The notes: generated by a model from the sequence alone, not told the origin. A DNA stretch of 42,160 nt from Nocardia sp. NRRL S-836 (GCF_001279525.1 NZ_LGDY01000135.1:1-42160), one strand, 5' to 3'. Positions 25,819 to 34,319 are shown, numbered from the stretch's first letter. Numbers and translations are program-made.

Positions 25819-25847
25819 CACTGAAATCATCGTAGCGATCTTGTCAA
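25819..25847 (-). promoter_or_regulatory. Probable promoter of the regulator-ankyrin unit
   Basis: On the minus strand a perfect -35 TTGACA (25842-25847), 17-nt spacer and a poor -10 (TCAGTG). The consensus -35 in an otherwise GC-rich region between the TIR stop and the regulator start makes a promoter likely, though the -10 is uncertain. Confidence 0.4.
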
Positions 25848-25868
25848 CGCTCCGGGAAGAGCACCGGG

Positions 25869-26810
25869 TCAGACGTACAGGGTCGGGTTGCCCCAGGCCA
25901 GCTCCGGCAGCCGGTTCGACCTCCCTCCCGCGATGTTCGCGCCGGCCAGCATCGGGTGCGCGGTCGTGCCCGGCCGGTAGGCGACCAGCCGCAGCCGCAA
26001 CGCGTCGGTCACGTCCAGCCGGACCACGCGCGGGGCACCCTGGCCCGCGGTGTGCGGCCCGCGCGGTGAGCCGTCGACGAACACCTCGAACACACCGGTC
26101 TGCCCCGCGTCGACGGCGTCGTCGAGCACGCCGACCGTGGCCTCGAACCGGCGGAACCGGCGGCCCAGGTTGAACTCGATCTGCCCCTTCGGCTCGTGGC
26201 AGAAGCCGGAGCACCGGTAGACGACGCTGTCGCCGTAGTGCCGGCCGTTGAGGTCGGCGCCGCCCAGTGACACGTCCGGCGAACGGCCGGCCACCGGCAG
26301 CGTCGCGAGGCGGGTGGTGTCGGCCGGAGGCGGTGGCGGGACGCTGCCGTCGGAACCGACGAGCGGCCGCACCGCGTCCAGGATCTGCGCCAGGTCGTAC
26401 TCGGCCGAGCGGTGGTGCAGCCGCAGGTACTGGTGACCCGCGAGGGCCGCGATCGTCGGCGGCAGGTCGACGGCCTCCGGCAGCCTGGTGTCACCGACGA
26501 GGACCGGCACGACCCTGGCGCCGTTGCGCAGGGCCAGCTCGATCTCCAGGCGCACCCAGTCCCCCGGCACGTGCAGCCTCGGCAGGCCGCCCCCGGTGAC
26601 GGTGAGCCAGTGCGGGCCGATGAGCACGAGCATGACCGCGCAGGTGGACGCGGCGCGCACGAGCTCGGGGTCGAACGGGACGCCGGGGTCGATGCTCGTG
26701 CTGGAGCGGAAGACCCGGTCGCGGCCGAGCACCCGGCTGAGCTTCTGGTCGACGAGGACCGCGCTGTCCTGGGTGTCGCCGCCGCGGAAGTTGATGAAGA
26801 CGATGCTCAT
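25869..26810 (-). CDS. TIR-domain protein with C-terminal NPCBM-like domain
   Basis: 313 aa from ATG 26810. TIR fold at about 1-145: SIVFINFRGGD in strand A, VFRSSTSIDPGVPF (BB loop), TCAVMLVLIGPHWL, and DWVRLEIELALRNG, where Glu89 takes the position of the catalytic glutamate of NAD+-cleaving TIRs. A proline-rich linker (about 155-165) leads to a beta-rich region (about 170-313) resembling the NPCBM carbohydrate-binding fold: GDSVVYRCSGFCHEPKGQIEFNLGRRFRRFEATVGV, FEVFVDG, and the final WGNPTLYV. No signal peptide, so cytosolic. It is divergent from the TIR-NTPase gene. NADase activity and carbohydrate or ligand binding are inferred. Confidence 0.8.
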   Translation of the reverse strand: MSIVFINFRGGDTQDSAVLVDQKLSRVLGRDRVFRSSTSIDPGVPFDPELVRAASTCAVMLVLIGPHWLTVTGGGLPRLHVPGDWVRLEIELALRNGARVVPVLVGDTRLPEAVDLPPTIAALAGHQYLRLHHRSAEYDLAQILDAVRPLVGSDGSVPPPPPADTTRLATLPVAGRSPDVSLGGADLNGRHYGDSVVYRCSGFCHEPKGQIEFNLGRRFRRFEATVGVLDDAVDAGQTGVFEVFVDGSPRGPHTAGQGAPRVVRLDVTDALRLRLVAYRPGTTAHPMLAGANIAGGRSNRLPELAWGNPTLYV

Positions 26811-26921
26811 GGACCATTGTGGAGGTGCGCGCGGACCGTGAAATGGACATCCGCTGGACACTTCAAGGTCAATGGTCCGCGGTCTGCTCCGTTCGGCGGT
26901 GCCGCGTGCTTTTCTCGTGGC
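26811..26921. promoter_or_regulatory. Divergent TIR promoter region with inverted repeats
   Basis: The 111 nt between the two TIR starts carry nested inverted repeats: GGACCATTG (26811-26819) against CAATGGTCC (26870-26878), and GCGGACC (26831-26837) against GGTCCGC (26874-26880). Two TGGACA direct repeats lie one helical turn apart (26844-26849, 26855-26860). Neither gene has a clear ribosome site. The arrangement suggests a shared operator, but no regulator is identified. Confidence 0.45.
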
Positions 26922-28949
26922 ATGCCAGGCGTGTTCGTCAACTACCGCGTCAAGGACAACCCCTACGGCGCGGCCTCGATCACGCAGGTGCTGAGGGACC
27001 ACTTCGGGCCGCACCTGGTCTTCCGCGACGCGGTGTCGATGGAACCGGGCACCCACTACCCGAGCGAGATCCGCAGGGCGCTGCACGAGGCCGAGGTGCT
27101 CGTCGCCGTCATCGGCCCGCGCTGGCTGGAGGAGGACCCGGTCACGCACCGGCCGCGGATCGAGTCCGAGGGCGACTGGGTGCACGACGAGATCGCCTAC
27201 GCGCTGGCGCACGGCATCCCGGTCGTGCCGGTCCTGCTGATGGACACCCCGGAGAACGCGCGGCGGCCACGCCACGACGAGCTGCCGCCGGACATCAGGC
27301 GGTTCGCGAGCATCCAGGCGCAGACCATGAGCCACCGCCGCTTCCACAAGGACATGGCGGAGCTCGTGGAACGGCTGGTGGACCTGGCGCCGTCGCTGGT
27401 GGTGCCGCGGTTGTTCGTGCAGCCGCCGGCACCGTTCACGCCGGACGCCGCACCCAGCACGTTGCTGCACCCCGAACGGGCGGTCGTGCCGTTCCACGGC
27501 CGTGAGCGCGAGCTGGCCGACCTGGTGGCGTGGGCCCACGACTCCGCGCCGAACTCGACGAAGCTGGTCGTGGGACCCGCCGGGTCCGGCCGGACCCGGC
27601 TCGCGGTCGAGCTGTGCCGGCGGATGGCGGCCGACGGGTGGCTCGCCGGTCTGCTGGGCGGCCAGGCGCCCGCCGCTCAGATCCGCCGCACCAGCGCGAT
27701 CGACCGGCCGCTGCTCGCCGTCGTGGACGACGCGGAGCTGCGCTCGGAGCAGCTGCTGGCGCTGGCGGAGGCGGTCAGCGCCCGTTCGGCCGTGCACGAC
27801 GCCCCGACCAGGCTGCTGATGCTGGGCCGCACCGACGGCAGCTGGCTGCGGGAGCTGCGCGAGCACCGCGACGAACGGGTGGCCGCGCTGTTCCGGCCGT
27901 CCGGGCGGGCCGGCACGATCACGCTGCGACCGGCACCGGCCGGGGTCTCCTTCAGCACCGCCGTCGAGGCGTTCGCCGACGTCCTGGGCACCCGGCCGAT
28001 CCCCGCCACCGCACCGGACGGGACCCTGCTGGAGATCCACGCGCACGCGCTGAACTCCGTGCTGGGCCGGACCGGGCCCGACCCGCTCGCCGTGCTGCAC
28101 CGGCACGACATGGCCCGCGCCGACGGCGACACCTCCGCGCTCGCGGTCATCGGAACCCTGGCCACGCTGTGCATCCCCGCGTCCGCCGAGCAGGCCGAGG
28201 CGCTGGTCGTCCGGCTCCCCGACTTCCTCGGCCAGGAGCCGCAGGCCGTGCGCGCCCACGTGGAGTCGTGGTCGCGCCTGCACCCCGGCCCGCACCCGGT
28301 CGACGCGGTCCGCCCCGGTGCCCTCGGCGAGCACCTCGTCGCCGCCACGCTCGCCACCCACCCCGCCCTGGTCACGACGATGGCCGTCGTCTTCCCCGAC
28401 GAGTGGCTGGTCACCGCGCTGACGGTGCTCGGCCGGGCACTTCCACGCCACCCCGGCCTGCTCGGGCCGATCACGGCGTTGTTCCACGCCGACCCGCGCA
28501 AGCTCGAACGGCTCGTGCACGTCGCGCTCACCCGCCTCGACGAGCCGGAACCGTTCGCGCGCGCCATCGCGAACGAGATGGGCAAGCTCGACTGGTCGCT
28601 GCAGGACGTGATGTCGTTGCTGCAGAACGTCTCCACCGGCGACCAGGCGCACGACCCGATCCGCGGCGCCGCGCTGGAGGCGATGCTCAAGGCGGCGAGC
28701 GGGTTCACCGACCAGCTGCAGGCGCACGGCGGACAGGCTCCGCACCCGCCGCCCGAACCGCTCGGACGCCTCATCGGCAACCTCACGAACCTGGCGCGGG
28801 ACTTCGTGGTGGGCATGGCCGACCCCGGCTCCGGCCGCACCCCGACCGGACCGGACGGCAAGCCGCTCCTGCCACCGCAGGCTCTGGGGATGTTGCGCGA
28901 CATGTACATCGCACACCTGCGAGAGAAGAGGGACGAACAGGATGGATGA
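26922..28949 (+). CDS. TIR-STAND-like NTPase
   Basis: 675 aa from ATG 26922. N-terminal TIR (about 1-150): PGVFVNYRVKDN, LVFRDAVSMEPGTHYP, EVLVAVIGPRWLEED, and DWVHDEIAYALAHG with Glu90 at the catalytic position. Then a P-loop region starting HGRERELADLVAW, Walker A GPAGSGRT (218-225) in which Arg224 replaces the usual Lys, and Walker B LLAVVDDAEL (Asp269, Asp270), followed by a sensor-like RLLMLGRTDGSW. The rest is helical, without recognised repeats. This resembles STAND-type NTPases that trigger an effector after sensing a ligand, here the TIR domain acting on NAD+ (inferred). It overlaps the next gene by 8 nt, so both products are made together. Confidence 0.8.
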   Translation: MPGVFVNYRVKDNPYGAASITQVLRDHFGPHLVFRDAVSMEPGTHYPSEIRRALHEAEVLVAVIGPRWLEEDPVTHRPRIESEGDWVHDEIAYALAHGIPVVPVLLMDTPENARRPRHDELPPDIRRFASIQAQTMSHRRFHKDMAELVERLVDLAPSLVVPRLFVQPPAPFTPDAAPSTLLHPERAVVPFHGRERELADLVAWAHDSAPNSTKLVVGPAGSGRTRLAVELCRRMAADGWLAGLLGGQAPAAQIRRTSAIDRPLLAVVDDAELRSEQLLALAEAVSARSAVHDAPTRLLMLGRTDGSWLRELREHRDERVAALFRPSGRAGTITLRPAPAGVSFSTAVEAFADVLGTRPIPATAPDGTLLEIHAHALNSVLGRTGPDPLAVLHRHDMARADGDTSALAVIGTLATLCIPASAEQAEALVVRLPDFLGQEPQAVRAHVESWSRLHPGPHPVDAVRPGALGEHLVAATLATHPALVTTMAVVFPDEWLVTALTVLGRALPRHPGLLGPITALFHADPRKLERLVHVALTRLDEPEPFARAIANEMGKLDWSLQDVMSLLQNVSTGDQAHDPIRGAALEAMLKAASGFTDQLQAHGGQAPHPPPEPLGRLIGNLTNLARDFVVGMADPGSGRTPTGPDGKPLLPPQALGMLRDMYIAHLREKRDEQDG

Positions 28950-29940
28950 CGACGTTCTCGCCAGTTCCGCCGTACACGCCTTGTCGCAGTACGTCATCCG
29001 GAAGAGCGAGGTGGGCCCGGCGGCGTTCGACGCGCAGCTGGAGGGCCTGCTCGGGCACCTGGAGGCCAAGCTGGCCGGTCCCTACCCGCAGGAGATCCTG
29101 GCGCGGTTCCTCGCGAACCCCGCCGACCCGGTCGAGGTCGAGACCCTGCGCCTGCACCTGGCCCGCGAGCTGCGCCAGGACCCCGGTTTCGGCCGGCAGC
29201 TCCACTCGGACCTGGGAGGCAGGGTCGTGCCGCCACCACCGGATCCACGCCGGCGCGGGAAGGTCGTGGCCGGGGTGGCCGCGGCCGTCGTCCTGCTGCT
29301 GCTCGGGTTCGTCGCCGCGCGGGCGCTCACGTCCGACGGCGGCTCCGCCGCACCGACCGGCACCACGACGTCCACCGCAGTCGTCACCCAGCCGACGACG
29401 ACCGTGCCGTCGACCACCACCAAGCCGTCCTCCTCGTCGGCGGCGACGCCGACGGGGTCACCGCCGCCGTCCGCCCTCGCCGGTGACGGCAGCTCGCTCA
29501 GCGCGGACGCGCCCGTGTGGCTGGCCGACCTGCCGGTGCCGAACAACAGCTGGACGTTCGAGAACGGCGACCACGACGTCCAGCTCACCCAGCACCAGAG
29601 CTCGGTGTGGGCGAGCCTGAACTCCTGCTACACCACGAGCAGGGACCAGCAGTTCCGGCTCAAGAACTTCAAGCGGCTGGAGGTCGCGGCGGTCGGCACC
29701 GACTCGACCTCCGACCCGCAGCTGGTCGTGAAGTTCCAGGTCTTCGTCAACAGCGACCTCGTCAAGCCGGTCGCCGAGGTCGTGGTCAACCCCGGTGAGG
29801 CCAAGCCGGTGAAGGCGGACCTGCCGCCCGGCGTCTTCGCCCTGACGCTGCGGTCGTCGATCGCGACGGTCGACAAGTCCCAGTGCCGAGCGGGCAAGGC
29901 CGTGTGGGGCGCACCGTACGTGGTGGCCGCCGGAGCCTGA
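28942..29940 (+). CDS. Single-pass membrane protein with extracytoplasmic NPCBM-like domain
   Basis: 332 aa from ATG 28942, coupled to the TIR-NTPase stop. Residues 1-95 are a helical cytosolic domain (LEGLLGHLEAKLAGPYPQEI..., RELRQDPGFGRQLHSDL) of a type found in actinobacterial conflict proteins. RRRGK then precedes one membrane helix (about 107-128), so the N terminus is predicted inside. A Thr/Ser/Pro linker (about 131-190) leads to a beta-rich outer domain with FRLKNFKRLEVAAVG, KFQVFVNSDL and the ending VWGAPYVV, matching the order of elements in the NPCBM-like domain of the divergent TIR protein (ending WGNPTLYV). It may sense an outer-surface ligand and signal to the TIR-NTPase. That role is inference. 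Confidence 0.7.
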   Translation: MDDDVLASSAVHALSQYVIRKSEVGPAAFDAQLEGLLGHLEAKLAGPYPQEILARFLANPADPVEVETLRLHLARELRQDPGFGRQLHSDLGGRVVPPPPDPRRRGKVVAGVAAAVVLLLLGFVAARALTSDGGSAAPTGTTTSTAVVTQPTTTVPSTTTKPSSSSAATPTGSPPPSALAGDGSSLSADAPVWLADLPVPNNSWTFENGDHDVQLTQHQSSVWASLNSCYTTSRDQQFRLKNFKRLEVAAVGTDSTSDPQLVVKFQVFVNSDLVKPVAEVVVNPGEAKPVKADLPPGVFALTLRSSIATVDKSQCRAGKAVWGAPYVVAAGA

Positions 29941-29975
29941 CCGGGTTCCGGCCACGGGATCAGGAGGCCGGGCGG

Positions 29976-30002
29976 GAGCCAGGAGGCCGGGCCTCCTGGC
30001 TC
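29976..30002. terminator. Bidirectional terminator between the TIR operon and the conservon
   Basis: GAGCCAGGAGGCC and its exact complement form a 13-bp inverted repeat with a single central base. It sits between two convergent stops (29940 and 30007). A further copy of CAGGAGGCCGGGC lies 19 nt to the left. No T run, as is usual in this GC range. Confidence 0.65.
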
Positions 30003-30006
30003 GTCG

Positions 30007-30621
30007 TCAGCAGACGGGCGCGAGCGGCGTCGTCTCGTCCGGGCCCGGCCGGCGCCGCCACCGGTCCAGCTTCGCGTGCTCGGCCAGCGAGATCAGCGTC
30101 TCGCGCACCGACACGCGCAGCCGCGGGTCGCAGTTCACCACGGGCACCGCGGGCGCGATGCCCATGCCGCGGATGATCGACTGCACGTCCGCGCGGACGG
30201 ACGCGTGCACGTTGTTCAGCGCGATGACGTACGGGATCCGGTGGTCCTCGAAGTAGCGCATCACGTCGACCGAGTCGGCCGGGCGCATCACGTCGAAGAG
30301 CACGACGGCACCCACGGCACCGCGGACCACGTCGTTCCAGCCCGCGCGGGGGTTCTGCCACTGCGGGGCCACGAACAGGTGCAGCGCCAGACCGGGGTCG
30401 AGCCACACCCGGCCGAACTGGATGCGCACCAGCTCCGTGACCAGGCCGCGTTCCGGCGGCAGCGCGGTCATCGTGAGCAGGTCGTTCTCGAGTACCGACC
30501 GGATGAAGGTGCTCTTGCCGACGCCGAATCCACCGGCGACCACGACTTTGGCCGAAGTCAGCTCCCGACCAGGAGGCCCGGGAGGCCCGCAGTCGGGAAA
30601 TCTAGAGCCGACGTAGTCCAC
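30007..30621 (-). CDS. Conservon GTPase (CvnD-like ATP/GTP-binding protein)
   Basis: 204 aa. Ras-like small GTPase of the MglA/Cvn type: TSAKVVVAGGFGVGKSTFIRSV with Walker A (about 28-37), a switch region ALPPERGLVTELVRIQFGRV, VVLFDVMRPADSV, and ALNNVHA where NKxD is expected, so the guanine-specificity motif is altered. Cytosolic, it works with the roadblock and DUF742 partners as a GTPase module linked to the sensor kinase. The GTG at 30621 overlaps the DUF742 gene by 20 nt. The last gene of the four-gene conservon. Confidence 0.88.
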   Translation of the reverse strand: MDYVGSRFPDCGPPGPPGRELTSAKVVVAGGFGVGKSTFIRSVLENDLLTMTALPPERGLVTELVRIQFGRVWLDPGLALHLFVAPQWQNPRAGWNDVVRGAVGAVVLFDVMRPADSVDVMRYFEDHRIPYVIALNNVHASVRADVQSIIRGMGIAPAVPVVNCDPRLRVSVRETLISLAEHAKLDRWRRRPGPDETTPLAPVC

Positions 30622-31174
30622 CCAGCACTCTCTCCATCAACCCGAGGTCCGGCGTGTCACCGCCCGCGGAAACAGTCTGGTGCACGTCCACCAGACCTCG
30701 TTCCGCCAGGTCGCCGAGCAACACCTTCGCGACCCCCAGCGGGAGACGCATCAGTGCGGCCACCTCCGCGACGGATCGCGGCGAGCGGCACAGCTCGACG
30801 ACGTGTTGGTGCTCAGCCTGCAAGATACCCGCAGACTGCCGGCTCTGATCATTGGCGGAGACGAGTGTCTCGATCTCGAGGTTGACGCTGGACCGGGTGC
30901 GCCCGCCCGTCCACGCGTAGGCGCGCACGATCGACGCGTCCCGCGCGTCCGCGGCGGACGCCTCGAAAGCGGCTTCTTCCTCTTGTGGCACAAGGGGAAC
31001 AGCCGGGGACACGGGGGCAGGGACCTCCCGTGCGGGCACCTGCGGCGCAGGGGTCGGCCGCCGCCGTGACGAGTTCAGGGAGAACCCGTTCATCAGGTCG
31101 GCGAACGTCTGCTCCGCGGGCGTTTCCGCCCGCCTGCGTCGTCGGTGCCCCTCAGCGGCCGAGCTCATGATCAC
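30602..31174 (-). CDS. DUF742 protein (CvnC-like)
   Basis: 190 aa from GTG 31174 (GTGA overlap with the roadblock stop); an ATG at 31168 with AGGTGA upstream is nearly as good. The first 80 residues are disordered and Pro/Arg-rich. DUF742 covers about 82-190: VRAYAWTGGRTRSSVNLEIETLVS, then a winged-helix-like part CRSPRSVAEVAALMRLPLGVAKVLLGDLAERGLV. It is a constant partner of the roadblock protein and GTPase in actinobacterial conservons. Exact role unknown. Confidence 0.88.
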   Translation of the reverse strand: MIMSSAAEGHRRRRRAETPAEQTFADLMNGFSLNSSRRRPTPAPQVPAREVPAPVSPAVPLVPQEEEAAFEASAADARDASIVRAYAWTGGRTRSSVNLEIETLVSANDQSRQSAGILQAEHQHVVELCRSPRSVAEVAALMRLPLGVAKVLLGDLAERGLVDVHQTVSAGGDTPDLGLMERVLGGLRRL

Positions 31175-31590
31175 CTCACGCTGTGCAGCTGCGCTCGCAG
31201 TTCGGGGGTGAGGATCTGGCCCACCTGGTCGACGACCACGGTCATCTCGTAGGCGACCTGGCCGACGTCGCTGTCGGGGGCGGCGAGCACCGCCAGACAG
31301 GACCCGTCTCGAATGGACATGAGGAGCATGATCCCGTAGTCCATCTCGATCACGGTGCGCAACACTCCGCCGCCCTCGAAACAGCGTGAAGCGCTCATCG
31401 TCAGCGCGGTCACGCCCGAGGCGATCGCGGCCAGCTGCTCGCCGCGGTCCGGCGGCAGACCTGAGGATTTCGTCAGGAGCAGCCCGTCCACCGAGATGAC
31501 GATCGCGTGCGCGACACCGGGCACCCGGTCGGTGAAGTTCGTGATGAGCCAGCCGAACTGGTCCACCTGGCGCGACTGAGGGGTGCTCAT
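31171..31590 (-). CDS. Roadblock/LC7 protein (CvnB-like)
   Basis: 139 aa from ATG 31590, overlapping the kinase stop (ATGA). Roadblock/LC7 domain throughout: FGWLITNFTDRVPGVAHAIVISVDGLLLTKS, then AAIASGVTALTMSASRCFEGGG and VIEMDYGIMLLMSIRDGSCLAVLA. Such proteins act as GTPase-activating or scaffold subunits of MglA-like GTPases, here the product at 30007. Normal length. Confidence 0.92.
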   Translation of the reverse strand: MSTPQSRQVDQFGWLITNFTDRVPGVAHAIVISVDGLLLTKSSGLPPDRGEQLAAIASGVTALTMSASRCFEGGGVLRTVIEMDYGIMLLMSIRDGSCLAVLAAPDSDVGQVAYEMTVVVDQVGQILTPELRAQLHSVR

Positions 31591-34319
31591 GCCTTCTCCT
31601 GCCCGTTCCACTGGCCGTTCCCGTTCCCGTTGCCCCCCAGCGGGGCCTGGCGAAGGCCTGTCTGGTAGCTGGCCAGGAAGCCCCGTGCGCGTTCTGGGTC
31701 GCGCTTGGGCCCGTTGACCGGCCGCACCCCGTTCTCGGGACGTTCCGCGAGGTCGGGTAGCAGGTTCTTACGCGGAGCGCGTTTCGGCAACCCCGCTTCC
31801 GTCTCCCCCGCGTCCGCCGCGGGGTCGCCCGGCTGCTCCCAGACCGTGCCGGAAGCCTTCTTGCCGAACCACGAACCCGTCACGGACGGTGACGACGCCG
31901 GGCGTGGCACCTCGGGTGCGGCGCCATCGCCGGCCGGCTGTGCCGTGCCGTTCGTGCCGCTCGTGCCGGCGAACCACGACGAGGTCGTCTCCCCCGGCGA
32001 CGGCTGCGCCGGCCGGGCGCCGTTGCCGGTGTGCCCGTTGACGTTGTGGCCGTTGCCGGTGTGGCCGTTGCCGGTGTGGCCGTTGCCGGTGTGGCCGTTG
32101 CCAGCGTGCGCGGTGCCGTTGTGGGCGTTGTGGCCGTTCACAGTGCCGGGGACACCACCGGTGAGCGGCGGCAGCGGCGGCTCGATCGCGGCGCCGCGGA
32201 ACGAGGTCCACTCCGGCGACTGCCGCTGCTCCTCGATCGCGGGCGCGACCGGGGCCGGCGCCAGGTTCGGCGTCTTCACGACCACGTGCGGCTGCTTCGG
32301 GACCTGCCTGGGGACCTGCTTGGGCTGGGGCAGCGCGGCGTGCCGGGGCGCGGCGGGGACCTCGGCGTCCTCGTGGGACCGCACGAGCTCCGCGGGCACG
32401 AGCACGAACGCCCGCAGGCCCTCCGCGCCCTCAGCGGCCGAGCGCAGCCGCACGGTGATGCCGTGCCGGCCGGCGAGGCGGCCGACGACGAACAGACCCA
32501 TCTGCCGGGAGACCGGCACGTCCTCCTCGGTGCCGGAGGAGAGCCGCTCGTTCGCCTCGGCGAGCTCGGCGGGGCCCATGCCGATGCCCTGGTCGGCGAC
32601 CTCGATCAGCGCCGCTCCCTGCTGGTCGAGCCGGGAGCCGACGACGACCTGGGTGCTGGGCGCGGAGAACGCGGTGGCGTTGTCCAGCAGTTCGGCCACG
32701 AGCCGGACGAGGTCGCTCGCCGCGTAGCCGACGATCTCGACCGACGGCGTCGACTTCACGACGACGCGCTGGTAATGCTCGATCTCCGACGCGGAGGCGC
32801 GCAGCACGTCGGCCAGCGGGACCGGCTGGTGGAAGCGGCGTGCGACGTCGGTGCCGGAGAGCACCATCAGGTTCTCGTTGTTGCGGCGCATGCGCGTCGC
32901 GAGGTGGTCGAGCTTGAACAGGTTCGCGAGCTGCTCGGGGTTCTCCTCGTGGCGCTCCAGCTCCTCCATGAGCTTGAGCTGGCGCTCGACGAGGCCCTGC
33001 GAGCGGCGCGACAGGTTGACGAAGATGTTCTTCATGCCCGACCGCAGCGACGACTGCTCCACGGCGGACCGGATGGCCTGCTCGTGCACGGCGTCGAACG
33101 CGCGCGCCAGCTGGCCGAACTCCTCGCTGGTGTGCACGGGCACCGGTTCGATGGTGGTGTCCGGCTGGCGGTCGGCCCGGATCGCGGCGACGACCTGCGG
33201 CAGGTGGTGGTGCGCCACGTCGAGCGCGGAGTGCCGCAGCTCCGAGAGCGAGCGCAGCAGGTAGCGGCCGATGACGAAGCCGAGGGTGACGGCGACGAGC
33301 AGCATCGCGAGCAGGATGACCGCGGCGGCACCGGCCTTGTTGGACGTGTCGTCCTGCAGCGCGGCGGCCGAGTTCGCGAGCTCGTCCTGCAACGCGCGGG
33401 TGACCTGCTCCATCAGCCGCGCGGTCGAGCCGGAGGCCTTGTTCCACTCGTCGACGGCGATGCCGAGCGTCTGGGCGGGGTTCGGCTTGGGCTGGCCGGC
33501 CCTGGTGGGCACCGGCGTGCCGTCGGGCTGGGTGAGCGCGCGTTCGACGAGCTTGCCGCGGTTCGCGACGTCCACGCCGGTGACGGTCTGGTCGTAGTCG
33601 CGGCGCTGGCCGGCGGTGGCGACGGCCTGGAAGTCGCCGAGGCGGTCCTGCAGGCGGATGTCGGACTGCTCCAGCGCGCGGACCTCGGTGCCGAGGAGCT
33701 TGCCGCGGCCGATGCCGGACAGCACGATCGCGTGCTGCTGGGAGACCTGCTCCTGCGCGATGACCATGTTGTGCAGGCCGATGGCGGTGCCGGAGATGGC
33801 CGGGTCGCCGAACTGGCTGACGAGCGCCTGCTCGAAGTCCAGCAACGACTTCACGACGCCGGTGTAGCCGGTGGTGGGCGCCGTGGAGTCGCCGTCGCCG
33901 GTGGTCACCTTCTCGCGGAAGCTCTTGAGCTGACCGAGCTGGTCTCCCATCTCGGTGAAGCGGTTGCGCGCGACGTCGCTCAGGCCCGCGGTGCGTTCGA
34001 CGCGGCGGCGCACGGTCGCGGCGGCGTTGTCCGTCGCGCTGATCTGGTTCTGGTAGGCGCCGACGCCGGACCCGCTCGTGGCGCTCTGCGCGGCCAGGGT
34101 CCGTTCCTGCTGCACGCTGGAGATCAGCGGCGCGAGGTCGGCCCTGAGCCGGACGAGACCCTGCATCTGCACGTACGAGTTCGACCGGTCGACGTATCCG
34201 GAGATCTGCAGTGCGCCCGCGCCGACGGCCACGGCGACCGGCACCAGCAGCACGACGCCGAGCTTGACCGGCAGCCGCCAGTTGCGCCAGTCGCTGATCT
34301 TTCTCCACTCGACATTCAC
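31587..34319 (-). CDS. Conservon sensor histidine kinase (CvnA-like, NIT-HAMP-HATPase)
   Basis: 910 aa from GTG 34319, with GGGGA 7 nt upstream; longer in-frame readings lack a ribosome site. A membrane helix at about 17-37 and a second at about 340-360 frame an extracytoplasmic region with the nitrate/sulfonate-sensing (NIT) character: LISSVQQERTLAAQ, LLDFEQALVSQFG. HAMP follows, then a signalling helix region (RRSQGLVERQLKLMEELERHEENPEQLANLFKLDHLATRMRRNNENLMVLSG), which lacks a plain His-box of class I kinases, and an HATPase_c domain (ELLDNATAF, DQGIGMG). The tail from about 660 on is disordered, with NGHTGNGH repeats. It is the first gene of the conservon. Confidence 0.88.
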   Translation of the reverse strand: MNVEWRKISDWRNWRLPVKLGVVLLVPVAVAVGAGALQISGYVDRSNSYVQMQGLVRLRADLAPLISSVQQERTLAAQSATSGSGVGAYQNQISATDNAAATVRRRVERTAGLSDVARNRFTEMGDQLGQLKSFREKVTTGDGDSTAPTTGYTGVVKSLLDFEQALVSQFGDPAISGTAIGLHNMVIAQEQVSQQHAIVLSGIGRGKLLGTEVRALEQSDIRLQDRLGDFQAVATAGQRRDYDQTVTGVDVANRGKLVERALTQPDGTPVPTRAGQPKPNPAQTLGIAVDEWNKASGSTARLMEQVTRALQDELANSAAALQDDTSNKAGAAAVILLAMLLVAVTLGFVIGRYLLRSLSELRHSALDVAHHHLPQVVAAIRADRQPDTTIEPVPVHTSEEFGQLARAFDAVHEQAIRSAVEQSSLRSGMKNIFVNLSRRSQGLVERQLKLMEELERHEENPEQLANLFKLDHLATRMRRNNENLMVLSGTDVARRFHQPVPLADVLRASASEIEHYQRVVVKSTPSVEIVGYAASDLVRLVAELLDNATAFSAPSTQVVVGSRLDQQGAALIEVADQGIGMGPAELAEANERLSSGTEEDVPVSRQMGLFVVGRLAGRHGITVRLRSAAEGAEGLRAFVLVPAELVRSHEDAEVPAAPRHAALPQPKQVPRQVPKQPHVVVKTPNLAPAPVAPAIEEQRQSPEWTSFRGAAIEPPLPPLTGGVPGTVNGHNAHNGTAHAGNGHTGNGHTGNGHTGNGHNVNGHTGNGARPAQPSPGETTSSWFAGTSGTNGTAQPAGDGAAPEVPRPASSPSVTGSWFGKKASGTVWEQPGDPAADAGETEAGLPKRAPRKNLLPDLAERPENGVRPVNGPKRDPERARGFLASYQTGLRQAPLGGNGNGNGQWNGQEKA
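32025..32112 (-). repeat. 15-bp tandem repeats in the kinase tail
   Basis: About five copies of a GTGGCCGTTGCCG-type 15-bp unit (plus strand), encoding NGHTG repeats on the minus strand. In frame and variable in neighbouring units. Likely prone to length change by slippage, within a disordered tail. Confidence 0.75.

Noticed and set aside
25869..29069. Open frame of over 1000 codons on the minus strand across the TIR-NTPase gene
   Set aside because: Only its last 314 codons (from ATG 26810) are the real TIR-NPCBM gene. The rest is antisense to the TIR-NTPase, Arg/Pro-rich, and an effect of high GC at third codon positions.
32025..32112. CRISPR-like regular repeat
   Set aside because: The 15-bp units are contiguous, in frame and encode NGHTG repeats in the kinase tail; there are no spacers.
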